Of a stretch of 64,000 nt of DNA, positions 33,101 to 37,364 are shown one piece after another. Position 1 is the stretch's first letter, and every line of letters begins with the position of its first letter. The DNA comes from Mytilisepta virgata (lineage: Eukaryota > Mollusca > Bivalvia > Mytilida > Mytilidae): positions 22,351,139-22,415,138 of the forward strand of contig CM051512.1 in NCBI GenBank assembly GCA_028015205.1, written 5' to 3'. The notes below the pieces were generated by a model. That model saw only the letters and a program-made list of their open reading frames with translations, was not told the origin of the DNA and searched no databases. Made by a program: the position numbers and the translations under genes.

Positions 33101-33770
33101 CAACGACTGGAATATTTCAGTGTAAAAAAGCGTGCCAAATTGAATACTCAACTTCTGGTATGGTTTTCCTACGTTGAACGAAGATTATTTCTGTGCTAAA
33201 AAGCATACCAAATTGAATATTTCTGCTATTGTTATCCAATGTTGGGGAAAGATATATTATGCAGCTTCAGTAATGACAATATGGCTGCAGCCATGTTGTC
33301 AATGAGCTGCCTGCTAGAAATCAAAATTGCTTATTATCAGCATATGAACCAGAAGTCTTAATTGAAAAATGTAGAAATTCAACCTACCGACCCAATATAT
33401 TTCAGGATCGGTAACAGGAAACAAATGTAAATTTTATTTTGGCCTTACTTTTTTCCGAAATTTTATCCCATTTGAATCATGTACCATTTAAAATAAGACA
33501 GTGGGTTATTTTTAAGTGCGTGCCACATGCACTGAGGGTATTTCAATTGTTTTCTATTTTATTGTTACTCATTGTTTGACATTATATTACCAATGAATTG
33601 ACCCTCCCAAGGAAAATCGACCCATCGATGTTGTGACCCTAATGTTTCTTTTATATCATGTTTATTGTCACTAATTGTTTGACATTATACTTACCGATGA
33701 GCTGACCCTTCCTAGGACAATCCACCCACCGAGGTGGTGGCCCTAATGTTTTCTTCTTATTGTAACTCAT
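9009..33770 (-). CDS. RNGTT: mRNA capping enzyme (RNA triphosphatase + guanylyltransferase), 17 coding exons
   Basis: Bifunctional nuclear enzyme that removes the gamma-phosphate from nascent Pol II RNA 5' ends and transfers GMP to make the cap. Seventeen coding exons on the minus strand, all GT-AG and phase-consistent, total 1776 nt, or 591 residues plus stop; metazoan RNGTT is about 600. Residues 1-200 form the cysteine-phosphatase-type triphosphatase, with the P-loop HCTHGFNR at 131-138 (nucleophile C132). A polar linker (about 201-233) follows. The guanylyltransferase has motif I KADGTR at 297-302 (K297 is the GMP-linked lysine), DGE at 346-348, HEVDGLVF at 438-445, LKWKPP at 461-466 and RVDKSFPN at 534-541; the tail is proline-rich. 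The ATG has A at -3. An acceptor-like TTTACAG lies 7 nt upstream of it, suggesting a non-coding 5' exon further up. Every key residue is present; the gene looks intact. Homology was recognised from memory of the family, not by search. Confidence 0.95.
9500..10122 (+). mobile_element. ~148-bp tandem-repeat element with hairpin tail
   Basis: Three to four units of about 148 bp, with CACTGAAGCATGAAAT at about 9621, 9770 and 9916, each containing GTTGCTGAACTGTGTTGTAC and GTAGTGGTG. It ends with GGACGGACAGACAAGGG and a perfect-stem hairpin (TATGCCCC at 10088-10095, GGGGCATA at 10111-10118, with inner stem GCCAC/GTGGC), then AAAAA. The layout (internal tandem array, GACGGACAGAC, hairpin, A-run) fits pearl/Helentron-like non-autonomous elements of bivalves. 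Confidence 0.55.
10456..11316 (+). mobile_element. Hairpin-ended Helentron-like element with 9-bp TIRs
   Basis: A perfect palindrome CTAGAGGCCCTCTAG (10464-10478) precedes the left terminus GCTCACCTG (10489-10497). The right terminus CAGGTGAGC (11305-11313) is its exact inverse and forms one side of a 29-nt hairpin (11285-11313, GCTCACTTGACCC / GGGTCAGGTGAGC). Inside are about three diverged ~160-bp units (GGTGGCCATCTTGGTTGAC, CTGAAAGAGGACC, TTTCCCATA). A T/A-rich run follows the hairpin. No ORF of transposase type. Its right end is only about 20 bp from the exon 16 donor. Confidence 0.6.
11337..11460 (-). CDS. RNGTT: RNGTT coding exon 16 (motif VI)
   Basis: Acceptor ATTTCAG, donor CAAG|GTAGAG. 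Encodes residues 507-547, including [10 protein letters not shown] and the guanylyltransferase motif VI core [11 protein letters not shown] that contacts the GTP phosphates. Phase 0 in, phase 1 out. It is sandwiched between two transposable elements. Confidence 0.95.
11511..11513 (+). other. Left TCC target duplication
   Basis: TCC directly before the left TIR is repeated at 13259-13261 directly after the right TIR. Taking out the element and one TCC leaves an uninterrupted 16-bp minisatellite. Confidence 0.7.
11586..12682. repeat. Inner inverted-repeat unit with poly-C tandem array
   Basis: A perfect 14-bp inverted pair, GTGTCGCCTGCGGA at 11586-11599 and its inverse at 12669-12682, encloses about six tandem units of roughly 160-180 bp. 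Each contains GCACACCTGTGCATTAAGG, TCAAATTCCTTTGAGCGGTT, a run of 9-15 C, and AAAAATGTCAATTTTTA. A GACGCAA-type microsatellite follows at 12573-12626. An 8-bp-stem hairpin (GTCTTCC/GGAAGAC, 11569-11584) abuts the left end. It is either a nested MITE or part of the host transposon; no separate target duplication was found. Confidence 0.6.
12573..12626 (+). repeat. GACGCAA-type microsatellite
   Basis: Alternating GACGACGCAA and GACGCAA units, about seven in all, sit just inside the right inner inverted repeat. Overlapping ORFs on both strands are artefacts of this repeat. Confidence 0.8.
13259..13434 (+). repeat. 16-bp minisatellite, 11 units (plus one left of the transposon)
   Basis: Eleven consecutive 16-bp units in three variants: TCCTTGACAAAATACA, TCCTTGACAAAAAACA and TACTTGACAAAATACA. 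A twelfth unit (11495-11510) lies on the far side of the 1745-bp transposon. The minus ORF 13243-13428, with repeated FVKDVF and FLSRMY phrases, is the translation of this repeat and not a gene. Confidence 0.9.
13990..14507 (-). repeat. Minisatellite derived from RNGTT exon 15 and its splice donor
   Basis: About nine head-to-tail copies, 54-62 bp each, of the 3' part of exon 15 plus the first intron bases, lying just downstream of exon 15 on the minus strand. A typical copy reads TTTGTATTGGGACAAGATAA, then CCATTAGCTGAGATGAAG and GTAAATATACACTT. Copy donors (GTAAA) follow exon ends at 14454, 14400, 14340 and 14286; those spacings (54, 54, 60, 54) are multiples of three and the frame is open through all four. 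Further copies (donor ends near 14228 and beyond) are out of frame or diverged. No acceptor accompanies the copies. Confidence 0.85.
14508..14574 (-). CDS. RNGTT: RNGTT coding exon 15
   Basis: Acceptor TTTTTTGCAG, donor ATGAAG|GTAAAT. Encodes residues 484-506 ([20 protein letters not shown]...), which align with the LLPQNVGLLYVGG region of the OB-fold. It is 67 nt, so it fits the phase between exons 14 and 16. Its 3' half is the parent of the adjoining minisatellite. Confidence 0.9.
14643..14711 (-). pseudogene. Possible decayed copy of RNGTT exon 13
   Basis: Minus strand: pyrimidine tract and TTTTATAG acceptor, then a 22-codon open segment beginning [18 protein letters not shown], ending at GAAAA|GTAAAT. 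It resembles exon 13 ([16 protein letters not shown]) at LDGxF and SH, and also starts in phase 0. Spliced after exon 14 (phase 2) it hits TAA after nine codons, so it cannot be a constitutive exon. Chance similarity is possible. Confidence 0.3.
14712..15284. other. RNGTT intron 14, remaining part
   Basis: AT-rich intron sequence with homopolymer runs (T/A near 15165-15195) and no recognised element. Confidence 0.5.
15285..15385 (-). CDS. RNGTT: RNGTT coding exon 14 (motif V)
   Basis: Acceptor AATTATAG, donor CCTGG|GTAAGC. Residues 451-483 contain [13 protein letters not shown], the guanylyltransferase motif V (LKWKPP), and IDFRLKI. Phase 0 in, phase 2 out. Confidence 0.95.
15386..18029. other. 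RNGTT intron 13
   Basis: A 2.6-kb intron. It contains a short GC-rich imperfect repeat of GCGCCATGC/GCCCTCA phrases (about 15588-15655), a short TTAGGG run (15965-15984), and otherwise AT-rich sequence. The ORF 15479-15694 (minus) is a shadow of the GC-rich repeat. No other structure was identified between 16000 and 18000. Confidence 0.5.
15965..15984 (+). repeat. Short interstitial TTAGGG run
   Basis: GGGTTAGGGTTAGGGTTAG amounts to three telomere-type hexamers. Too short to be more than a chance or repair-derived interstitial telomeric tract. Confidence 0.6.
18030..18101 (-). CDS. RNGTT: RNGTT coding exon 13 (motif IV)
   Basis: Acceptor TTTTTATAG, donor CCAGAT|GTAAGT. The 24 residues 427-450 carry [12 protein letters not shown], guanylyltransferase motif IV. 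Phase 0 on both sides, so the exon could be duplicated or skipped without a frameshift. Confidence 0.95.
18102..18856. other. RNGTT intron 12
   Basis: Mostly occupied by the foldback element at 18312-18560; the remaining sequence is AT-rich. Confidence 0.6.
18312..18560. mobile_element. Foldback element, two-armed copy
   Basis: The left arm (AAGGACTGACAGTAATTTTG through CCTCAATGCAC, about 18420-18472) is inverted at about 18500-18556 (GTGATTGAGGTTATTTC through CAGTCAATCCTT). A small GTGCACAC/GTGTGCAC stem lies at the tip. The left part matches 743-917. MITE-like with no ORF. Confidence 0.65.
18857..19021 (-). CDS. RNGTT: RNGTT coding exon 12
   Basis: Acceptor ACATTTCAG, donor AGGAAG|GTAAGA. 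Residues 372-426, exactly 55 codons, include [13 protein letters not shown] and [15 protein letters not shown], conserved in animal guanylyltransferase domains. Phase 0 on both sides. Confidence 0.95.
19022..20433. other. RNGTT intron 11
   Basis: Contains the 634-bp TTAA-flanked element (19652-20285). The ORFs at 19440-19643 and 20199-20438 have no recognisable domain. Confidence 0.6.
19652..20285. mobile_element. 634-bp TIR element with TTAA target duplication
   Basis: Terminal inverted repeats of about 41 bp: left begins GGGCTGTTCCAGCAAAACAT, right inverse begins GGGCTGTTCTAGCAAAACAT, both reaching a GGGGGGAAGGCA block. TTAA flanks both ends (19648-19651 and 20286-20289). Sub-terminal inverted stretches (AAAAAGCATGATTTTGAA and AATGCTTTTTAAAATCATG) lie inside. 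A TTAA target points to a piggyBac- or Kolobok-type MITE. No transposase. Confidence 0.7.
20434..20505 (-). CDS. RNGTT: RNGTT coding exon 11
   Basis: Acceptor TATTTTTCAG, donor TTTATG|GTATGT. The 24 residues 348-371 are [20 protein letters not shown] plus ITFM. The first E completes motif III (DGE). Phase 0 on both sides. Confidence 0.95.
20640..21245 (+). mobile_element. ~160-bp tandem-repeat element with hairpin tail
   Basis: About three diverged units with TAACAAAA(C/T)GCATG(G/A)TG, TCTCACAATTTCTAAG and CAACTGGGTATAACTC. It ends in CGGACAGACAGACAGGCAGG and a hairpin (TATACCCC 21204-21211, GGGGTATA 21230-21237), then AAAT. Same architecture as 9500-10122 but a different sequence. Confidence 0.5.
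21557..22705. mobile_element. Possible 1.15-kb TIR element
   Basis: AAGGGGGTAGGCCTGGG at 21555-21571 and its inverse CCCAGGCCTACCCCCTT at 22690-22706 are oriented as terminal inverted repeats. TTAA follows the right end and GTAA precedes the left. Only about 17 bp match, and no transposase is visible. Could be two separate repeats. Confidence 0.3.
22830..22970. repeat. 141-bp foldback, 62-bp arms
   Basis: Arms 22830-22891 and 22909-22970 are inverted copies with about 8 mismatches. The core arm includes GTTATAGGTCCGAGG and CCATATTGGC, with a 17-nt loop CTTCGGCTTCGCCTCAT. GC content is much higher than the flanks. It would form a strong hairpin in RNA, or a cruciform. Confidence 0.8.
23163..23298 (-). 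CDS. RNGTT: RNGTT coding exon 10
   Basis: Acceptor ATTTACAG, donor GATGGG|GTAAGT. Residues 302-347 include [19 protein letters not shown] and LHFPYRKD, then TLVDG leading into motif III. Phase 2 in, phase 0 out. Confidence 0.95.
23299..24138. other. RNGTT intron 9
   Basis: Contains a common dispersed repeat (23580-23945) and otherwise AT-rich DNA. Confidence 0.6.
23580..23945 (+). repeat. Dispersed repeat, family shared with 44620-44825
   Basis: The segment with CCTGTCCCAAGTCAGGA, TTTAGGAGCCAGCTAAAGCC, CTCGCTGCATTGAAGACCC and ACACATTCCCCGTTTC matches the reverse complement of 44620-44825. It contains a 31-33-bp internal tandem duplication (TTTTATGTTTCGGAGTTTAG..., about 23716-23780). Probably the 3' portion of a retroelement; class unresolved. 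Confidence 0.6.
24139..24240 (-). CDS. RNGTT: RNGTT coding exon 9 (guanylyltransferase active-site lysine)
   Basis: The acceptor must be CTCATTTAG|TTCAGG, not the nearer TTCAG, because only the former keeps phase 2. Donor GAACAAG|GTACC. Residues 268-301 include [10 protein letters not shown] and [12 protein letters not shown]297 forms the covalent GMP-lysine intermediate. Confidence 0.95.
24241..25626. other. RNGTT intron 8
   Basis: Includes two copies of CAACGGAATATTC(A/G)G-type sequence near 24503 and 24585, part of a repeat starting TACAGTCAGCCC at 24472. The remainder is AT-rich. The minus ORF 24514-24747 lies in this repeat and has no domain. Confidence 0.5.
25627..25730 (-). CDS. RNGTT: RNGTT coding exon 8
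   Basis: Acceptor TATTTCCAG, donor GGCAAAG|GTATG. Residues 234-267 include [20 protein letters not shown] and ILCGWQ, matching the start of the guanylyltransferase domain. Phase 0 in, phase 2 out. Confidence 0.95.
25731..26683. other. RNGTT intron 7
   Basis: About 950 bp of AT-rich intron; no element recognised. Confidence 0.5.
26684..26781 (-). CDS. RNGTT: RNGTT coding exon 7 (interdomain linker)
   Basis: Acceptor TTCTTGTAG, donor AAAAAG|GTAAAT. Residues 201-233 are acidic then basic ([10 protein letters not shown]...; [10 protein letters not shown]), as in the flexible linker between the two catalytic domains of animal capping enzymes. Confidence 0.9.
26782..28959. other. RNGTT intron 6
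   Basis: 2.2 kb, mostly AT-rich. A repeat at about 28095-28260 begins TACAGTAAAACCTGACTTGG and contains GACGACCACCTG; it belongs to the broad class of elements starting ACAGT(G/A)(A/G)AAC seen also near 47190, 48580 and 53038. ORFs 28009-28236 (minus) and 28121-28339 (plus) are shadows of it. Confidence 0.5.
28960..29099 (-). CDS. RNGTT: RNGTT coding exon 6
   Basis: Acceptor GTTTTCAG, donor TGTGATG|GTAAG. Residues 154-200 include [20 protein letters not shown] and [11 protein letters not shown], the C-terminal part of the triphosphatase domain, ending in a proline-rich [11 protein letters not shown]. Confidence 0.96.
29100..29829. other. RNGTT intron 5
   Basis: 730 bp of AT-rich intron; nothing recognised. 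Confidence 0.5.
29830..29905 (-). CDS. RNGTT: RNGTT coding exon 5 (triphosphatase P-loop)
   Basis: Acceptor ATCTACAG, donor TGGAG|GTAAAT. Encodes [28 protein letters not shown] (131-138) is the HCxxxxxR phosphatase loop with nucleophilic C132, so the RNA triphosphatase should be active. Confidence 0.96.
29906..30874. other. RNGTT intron 4
   Basis: Contains about two units of a ~150-bp repeat (30120-30450) sharing GGTATGTACCCGCCAAGAAG/CATGTACTCACCAACAAG and ATTTATAGACGAAAAA-type phrases. The ORF 30421-30657 (minus) has no recognisable domain. Confidence 0.5.
30875..30963 (-). CDS. RNGTT: RNGTT coding exon 4
   Basis: Acceptor TTTTTCAG, donor ATAATAG|GTATGT. Encodes [20 protein letters not shown] and ISQKPLEII, the strand leading to the catalytic loop. 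Phase 2 in, phase 1 out. Confidence 0.94.
30964..32021. other. RNGTT intron 3
   Basis: About 400 bp of it is the foldback element at 31422-31820. Confidence 0.6.
31422..31820. mobile_element. ~400-bp TIR/foldback MITE, TA target
   Basis: The left end TATAGCCCTTTTCAGAAACT is inverted at the right end (AGTTTCTAAAAAGGGCTATA). The ~60-bp arms share TATCACGATTCTGATTCTAA (left) and its inverse. An inner inverted stretch (GTAGTGGTTCGCTGCA / TGCAGCGAACCAGTAC) also matches. TA lies at both ends, consistent with a Tc1/mariner-type MITE. A partial copy of the family lies at 54700-54790. Confidence 0.7.
32022..32128 (-). CDS. RNGTT: RNGTT coding exon 3
   Basis: Acceptor GTTTTCAG, donor AGAGG|GTAAG. Encodes [20 protein letters not shown] and YVKMQCR, the conserved MGLLVDLTNTxRFY block of the triphosphatase. 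Phase 0 in, phase 2 out. Confidence 0.95.
32129..32855. other. RNGTT intron 2
   Basis: AT-rich intron with a short TATATA run; the ORF 32612-32830 (plus) has no recognisable product. Confidence 0.5.
32856..32968 (-). CDS. RNGTT: RNGTT coding exon 2
   Basis: Acceptor GTATTCCAG, donor ATGAAG|GTAATT. Encodes residues 26-63 ([14 protein letters not shown]..., [10 protein letters not shown]), matching the FLPLKTMLGPRYD region of animal enzymes. The first codon is split with exon 1 (G|AT, Asp). Confidence 0.94.
32969..33694. other. RNGTT intron 1
   Basis: Contains the decayed exon 1 duplicate at 33562-33656; the rest is AT-rich and unremarkable. Confidence 0.6.
33562..33656 (-). pseudogene. Tandem decayed duplicate of RNGTT exon 1
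   Basis: It matches 33669-33776 over exon, donor and flanking intron (shared ATTGTTTGACATTATA downstream of the donor). On the minus strand it still reads [16 protein letters not shown], then ATTG|GTAATA, versus [16 protein letters not shown], then ATCG|GTAAGT in the real exon. The ATG is changed (ATTAGT for ATGAGT), and it has neither an acceptor nor a start, so it is probably not used. Confidence 0.75.
33695..33770 (-). CDS. RNGTT: RNGTT coding exon 1 (start codon)
   Basis: ATG at 33768-33770, A at -3. Encodes [20 protein letters not shown] plus KGQLI; PPRWxxCPRKGQ is the conserved N-terminus of the metazoan capping enzyme. Donor ATCG|GTAAGT. TATATATTTACAG stands 7 nt before the ATG and looks like a splice acceptor, so the 5' UTR is probably interrupted by an intron. 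Confidence 0.92.
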
Positions 33771-33911
33771 TCTTTTATCTGTAAATATATACTCTTAACT
33801 GCCATTTCATTCCTAAAAAATGAATTGATACAAGATTTATTTATTTGACTTCTAGTCAATCATAATATCTTACTTTCGAAATTAAGAGAATATAAATTTG
33901 ATGAGCTGTCT

Positions 33912-34916
33912 ATGAAATGGTTTAACTCTTATCTATCAGAAAGACCACAAAAAGTTGTCATCAATAATTTTGAATCAAATGGCCAAAATATGTATTGTGG
34001 TGTTCTTGGGCCTTTGCTTTTTCTTTTATATATAAATGACTTACCATTATATTTACAATACACTAGTCCTGATTTATATGCAGATGATACTACCATTCAC
34101 TGTTCATCTTCTAATATATGTGACATCAATAGCAAATTGAATTTTGATATACAAAATGTGCAAGAATGGTGTAATGAAAATGATATGATGATCAATGTAA
34201 CAAAATCCAAATCAATGCTTGTATCATCCAGTAAAAGAATTAGAAACAATACTATCAATGTGTTCTTTAATAATACATTGCTGGATAATGTTAAATGTGA
34301 AAAATTATTAGGTGTTATGATTGACAACTGTTTATCTTGGGCTGAACATATTAACAAACTAGTTTCAAAAATTTCTTCTCGGCTTGGGCTGATGTGCAGA
34401 TTAAAATCTTATCTTCCATCAGAAGGTTTAATTTTGTACTATAATGCTTATATCTTACCATTGTTTGATTATTGTTGTACAATATGGGGCCAAGCCAGTT
34501 TAGCAAATTTAGAAAAGTTGTATAAGTTACAAAAAAGGGCTGCAAGAATTATACTTAATGCAAAAAGAGACATACCTACCAATATACTATTAAAAAAACT
34601 TGGATGGCTAACTATTTTTAAAAGAATTGATTATCACAAAGGTGTTTTAATGTTTAAATGTGTCAATAATCTTGCTCCAGAATATTTATGTGATGTTTTT
34701 AATACTGCTAATAATGCTTCAACTTATTCTTTACGATCAACAAAAAGAAGAAACTTGTTTGTACCTCGTCCAAATACAAATTTTATGAAGAAAAGTTTTT
34801 ACTATTCTGGAATCATTTTATGGAATGCTTTACCAACAGACCTAAAATTAAATAAAAATATAGAAACCTTCAAAAGAAAGTATACAGATTACTTAAAGCT
34901 CCGTGAAGCCTTCTAA
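33912..34916 (+). CDS. Reverse transcriptase C-terminal fragment (LINE ORF2)
   Basis: 334 residues from the first ATG; the open frame itself begins earlier, near 33851. Motifs: LGPLLFLLYINDLP, the catalytic YADDTTI (about residues 57-63), and LGVMIDNCLSWAEHI. The downstream thumb/C-terminal region includes YILPLFDYCCTIWG and LQKRAARII, characteristic of CR1/Jockey-clade RTs. The N-terminal endonuclease and early RT motifs are missing, so the product cannot be a functional polymerase. Ends LREAF-stop. Confidence 0.9.
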   Translation: MKWFNSYLSERPQKVVINNFESNGQNMYCGVLGPLLFLLYINDLPLYLQYTSPDLYADDTTIHCSSSNICDINSKLNFDIQNVQEWCNENDMMINVTKSKSMLVSSSKRIRNNTINVFFNNTLLDNVKCEKLLGVMIDNCLSWAEHINKLVSKISSRLGLMCRLKSYLPSEGLILYYNAYILPLFDYCCTIWGQASLANLEKLYKLQKRAARIILNAKRDIPTNILLKKLGWLTIFKRIDYHKGVLMFKCVNNLAPEYLCDVFNTANNASTYSLRSTKRRNLFVPRPNTNFMKKSFYYSGIILWNALPTDLKLNKNIETFKRKYTDYLKLREAF

Positions 34917-35169
34917 ATTTGTTAAATCATAGTCACAGTATTGAAGGCCAGATGTTCTATTCTTTCAATGTTCATATTAAATGTAACAATTTTATTGATT
35001 ATATATATGTATATAGATGGTCCTCATGGTGTGGATCTTTGTTTGTAGAATTTGGATCAATGTTAGATTAATTTATTGTGTGTGTTTTATTAATTTATAT
35101 TTTAATTGAGGGCCTCAGGGAAGATTAGTATTTTAATACTAACCGTGTTACCCTCTTTAAATAAAGACA

Positions 35170-35170
<1 letters not shown>

Positions 35171-35211
<41 letters not shown>
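35171..35211 (+). repeat. (TTAC)n tail of the LINE
   Basis: About ten tandem TTAC tetramers directly after AATAAAGACA; the microsatellite 3' end of the element at 33815-35170. Confidence 0.9.
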
Positions 35212-37070
35212 CTCTCTTGGGTTGTTGAAATTGGCTTATTGTAGATCATTGTAGATATAGTCCTTACTGATTGTTTAATATGTAGTATACAGTGTTCCAG
35301 GTAGCATAAAATAGAGGGGAGCAGCATCCTGCCCCTGTTTCAGAGTACCCCTCTGCCCTTTCAGTGCTCCCCTCTCCCTCAATATTAGGTGTCATGTAAA
35401 ACAGTCTTAGTACAACTAAACAGGCCTGAATGAATTGAAAGTACATTTAATAACTGAAAGAAACTGAAACAACTCTTAAAGGGGCATTAGAAAATTGAAT
35501 AATTGTTATTTCTTCAAAATTAACACTATCTTGTTTGCCCTTTTCAGACCAGAAGCCACGTTAAAGTGTCCCTTCTAAGGACTACAATTATGCTCTCCTG
35601 TCCTATAATCCTATCTGGAACACTTATTTAATCTTTATCTAAAAAAAACATATAAAATAATTTTGAACATTTTTAACTTGTCTTGAAGATCGAATACCAA
35701 AAATTTACAACAAGTAGTTAACAAAACACTAATCCAATAGCCATTTTTACATTAATTCAGATATTCATATTATAGATTCATTAATGAAATCTGCAACATT
35801 TGAAAACAGTCATCATTCCTATTAAGTTTGGAAAGATTTGTCATTGAAGTCTAAGAAGAATTTGAAAATTTTACCAATCAAAATCATGCAGGAATTGCCT
35901 GTGGAGGATGTTAAAAATTAAAAGAAACTTTTAATGACATGTGTTCAATTGCTTTTTCAAAATGAACATTTTTAATTTCTGTTACGGTATTACAGGTTTC
36001 AAAAATAATAATAATCATCACTAAAAATACATTTGAATTGGGACACTTTTAAAATAATGTTAATGAGTAGAATATATTTATTCATTAACCAATTGACCAA
36101 TAGCCCTATACAACATAAAAAACTCTGTAAAAAGACATTGAAAATATGGGTTATTACTTTTACTATTTTAACATATATTGACGTGAATGACAAAAGGTTC
36201 CAACCAATTTTAAATAAGGCAATGTAAGACTATACTGACTGGGAACTCTACCAAAACAGTTACCCAATCTTACCTATTTCCATTTCTACACGTTTTTACA
36301 CATTTTATTAAAATTCTCATTCCCTGGGGTGTAAAAAGTAATGTTTCTTTAAAAGAATGAATAATTTTTTTGTTTCACCTTTCAAGTTTTAAAATAGATA
36401 AACCTTTTATTATGCCTTTATGGTGAGACCGGCTACCTGGTGAGATAGGGCGACCAGCCAGTACTAGGGGACTGTACTAGAATGTAAAGGTGGTCATAGG
36501 GTAAATTAATGGTTCAGACACAGTACAGTAAGTATTCCGATTAATTTATCAAAATATGTCAAAAAGGAGACATCATGTTGAGAAACAATGTTCATCACAG
36601 ACATCAGCTGTTCAATCTCATTCAACTCCCTTCAAAGAGATATTTATTCAATACCTTTCAGCATTATATAAAACCATAATGTTAATATTTAATATATTGA
36701 TAATTCCTTACGTAAAATAATGAAAATGGTTTTCTAAATACAACTTTTGATCAAGATAATTTAAACAATTGATATTTTTCTGTTATCGAATTTTTTGTTG
36801 TTATCTCCCTTTTTACAGTGTTTTTTACGAAAAAGATCGCACATGATATATAATTTTTCTAGTCCACTTTCTTTGCAGTATATATTTGAATATTGCATCA
36901 TTAACAAATGTACATAAAACTATTTATTTAGTGAAAAAAATGCCACAAAAATCACAGATGTACGAAACTAAATCGAAAACAAAATTCAAGATGTCTGCGC
37001 CCATGAGCGCATGGATTTGACAACATATAAACTCTGTCTGGTCCTAATTTGATATACTTCAAATAAGAAG
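35212..37070. promoter_or_regulatory. Intergenic region between divergent RNGTT and DDX54
   Basis: No coding exon is seen. If the RNGTT 5' UTR is spliced, its promoter should lie here, close to that of DDX54. One strong minus-strand donor-like site, AAATAG|GTAAGATT, ends a potential exon at 36274; a weaker one (TTTTAC|GTAAGG) is near 36722. No TATA box or CpG island is evident. ORFs 35264-35446, 35999-36193 and 36033-36227 are without recognisable content. Confidence 0.35.
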
Positions 37071-37364
37071 ATGGCTAAACACAAAATTAAAACAATTTCA
37101 AAGAACAGACAGAAGTTTAAAACAAACAATAAGCATAAAAAACCTGATTTCAAACATGAAAACAACAGAAAATCGAATAAATCAAACGGAAAAAAGAAAA
37201 ATCTGAGTGGAAATCAAACATCAGATTTTAGTCCAAAGACAAAGAAACAGAATGCAAATATTAAACATTCAAAGAATCATAAGAAGGGGAAAAAACGGAA
37301 TAGAATCTCGGATGATGACTCAGACTTTGAGGTTGTTGATGTTAAGATGGAAAAATCTGTGGAG
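37071..37364 (+). CDS. DDX54: DDX54 coding exon 1 (basic N-terminus)
   Basis: ATG in the context AAGAAGATGG; donor GTGGAG|GTACAC. 98 residues, very lysine- and asparagine-rich ([28 protein letters not shown]), like the basic/acidic leaders of nucleolar helicases. Poorly conserved, so assignment rests on phase 0 continuity with exon 2 and the absence of another start. Confidence 0.8.

Larger units (their letters stand above)
33815..35211 (+). mobile_element. 5'-truncated non-LTR retrotransposon (CR1/Jockey-type)
   Basis: The element begins within the reverse transcriptase domain (5' truncated; a frame break before VNHNILLSKL near 33850). After a 334-residue frame it has a 3' tail with AATAAAGACATTAC and ends in a (TTAC)n repeat (about 35171-35211). 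This is typical of LINE insertion by target-primed reverse transcription. It lies in opposite orientation to RNGTT, between the two host genes. No target duplication was identified because the 5' boundary is unclear. Confidence 0.85.
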
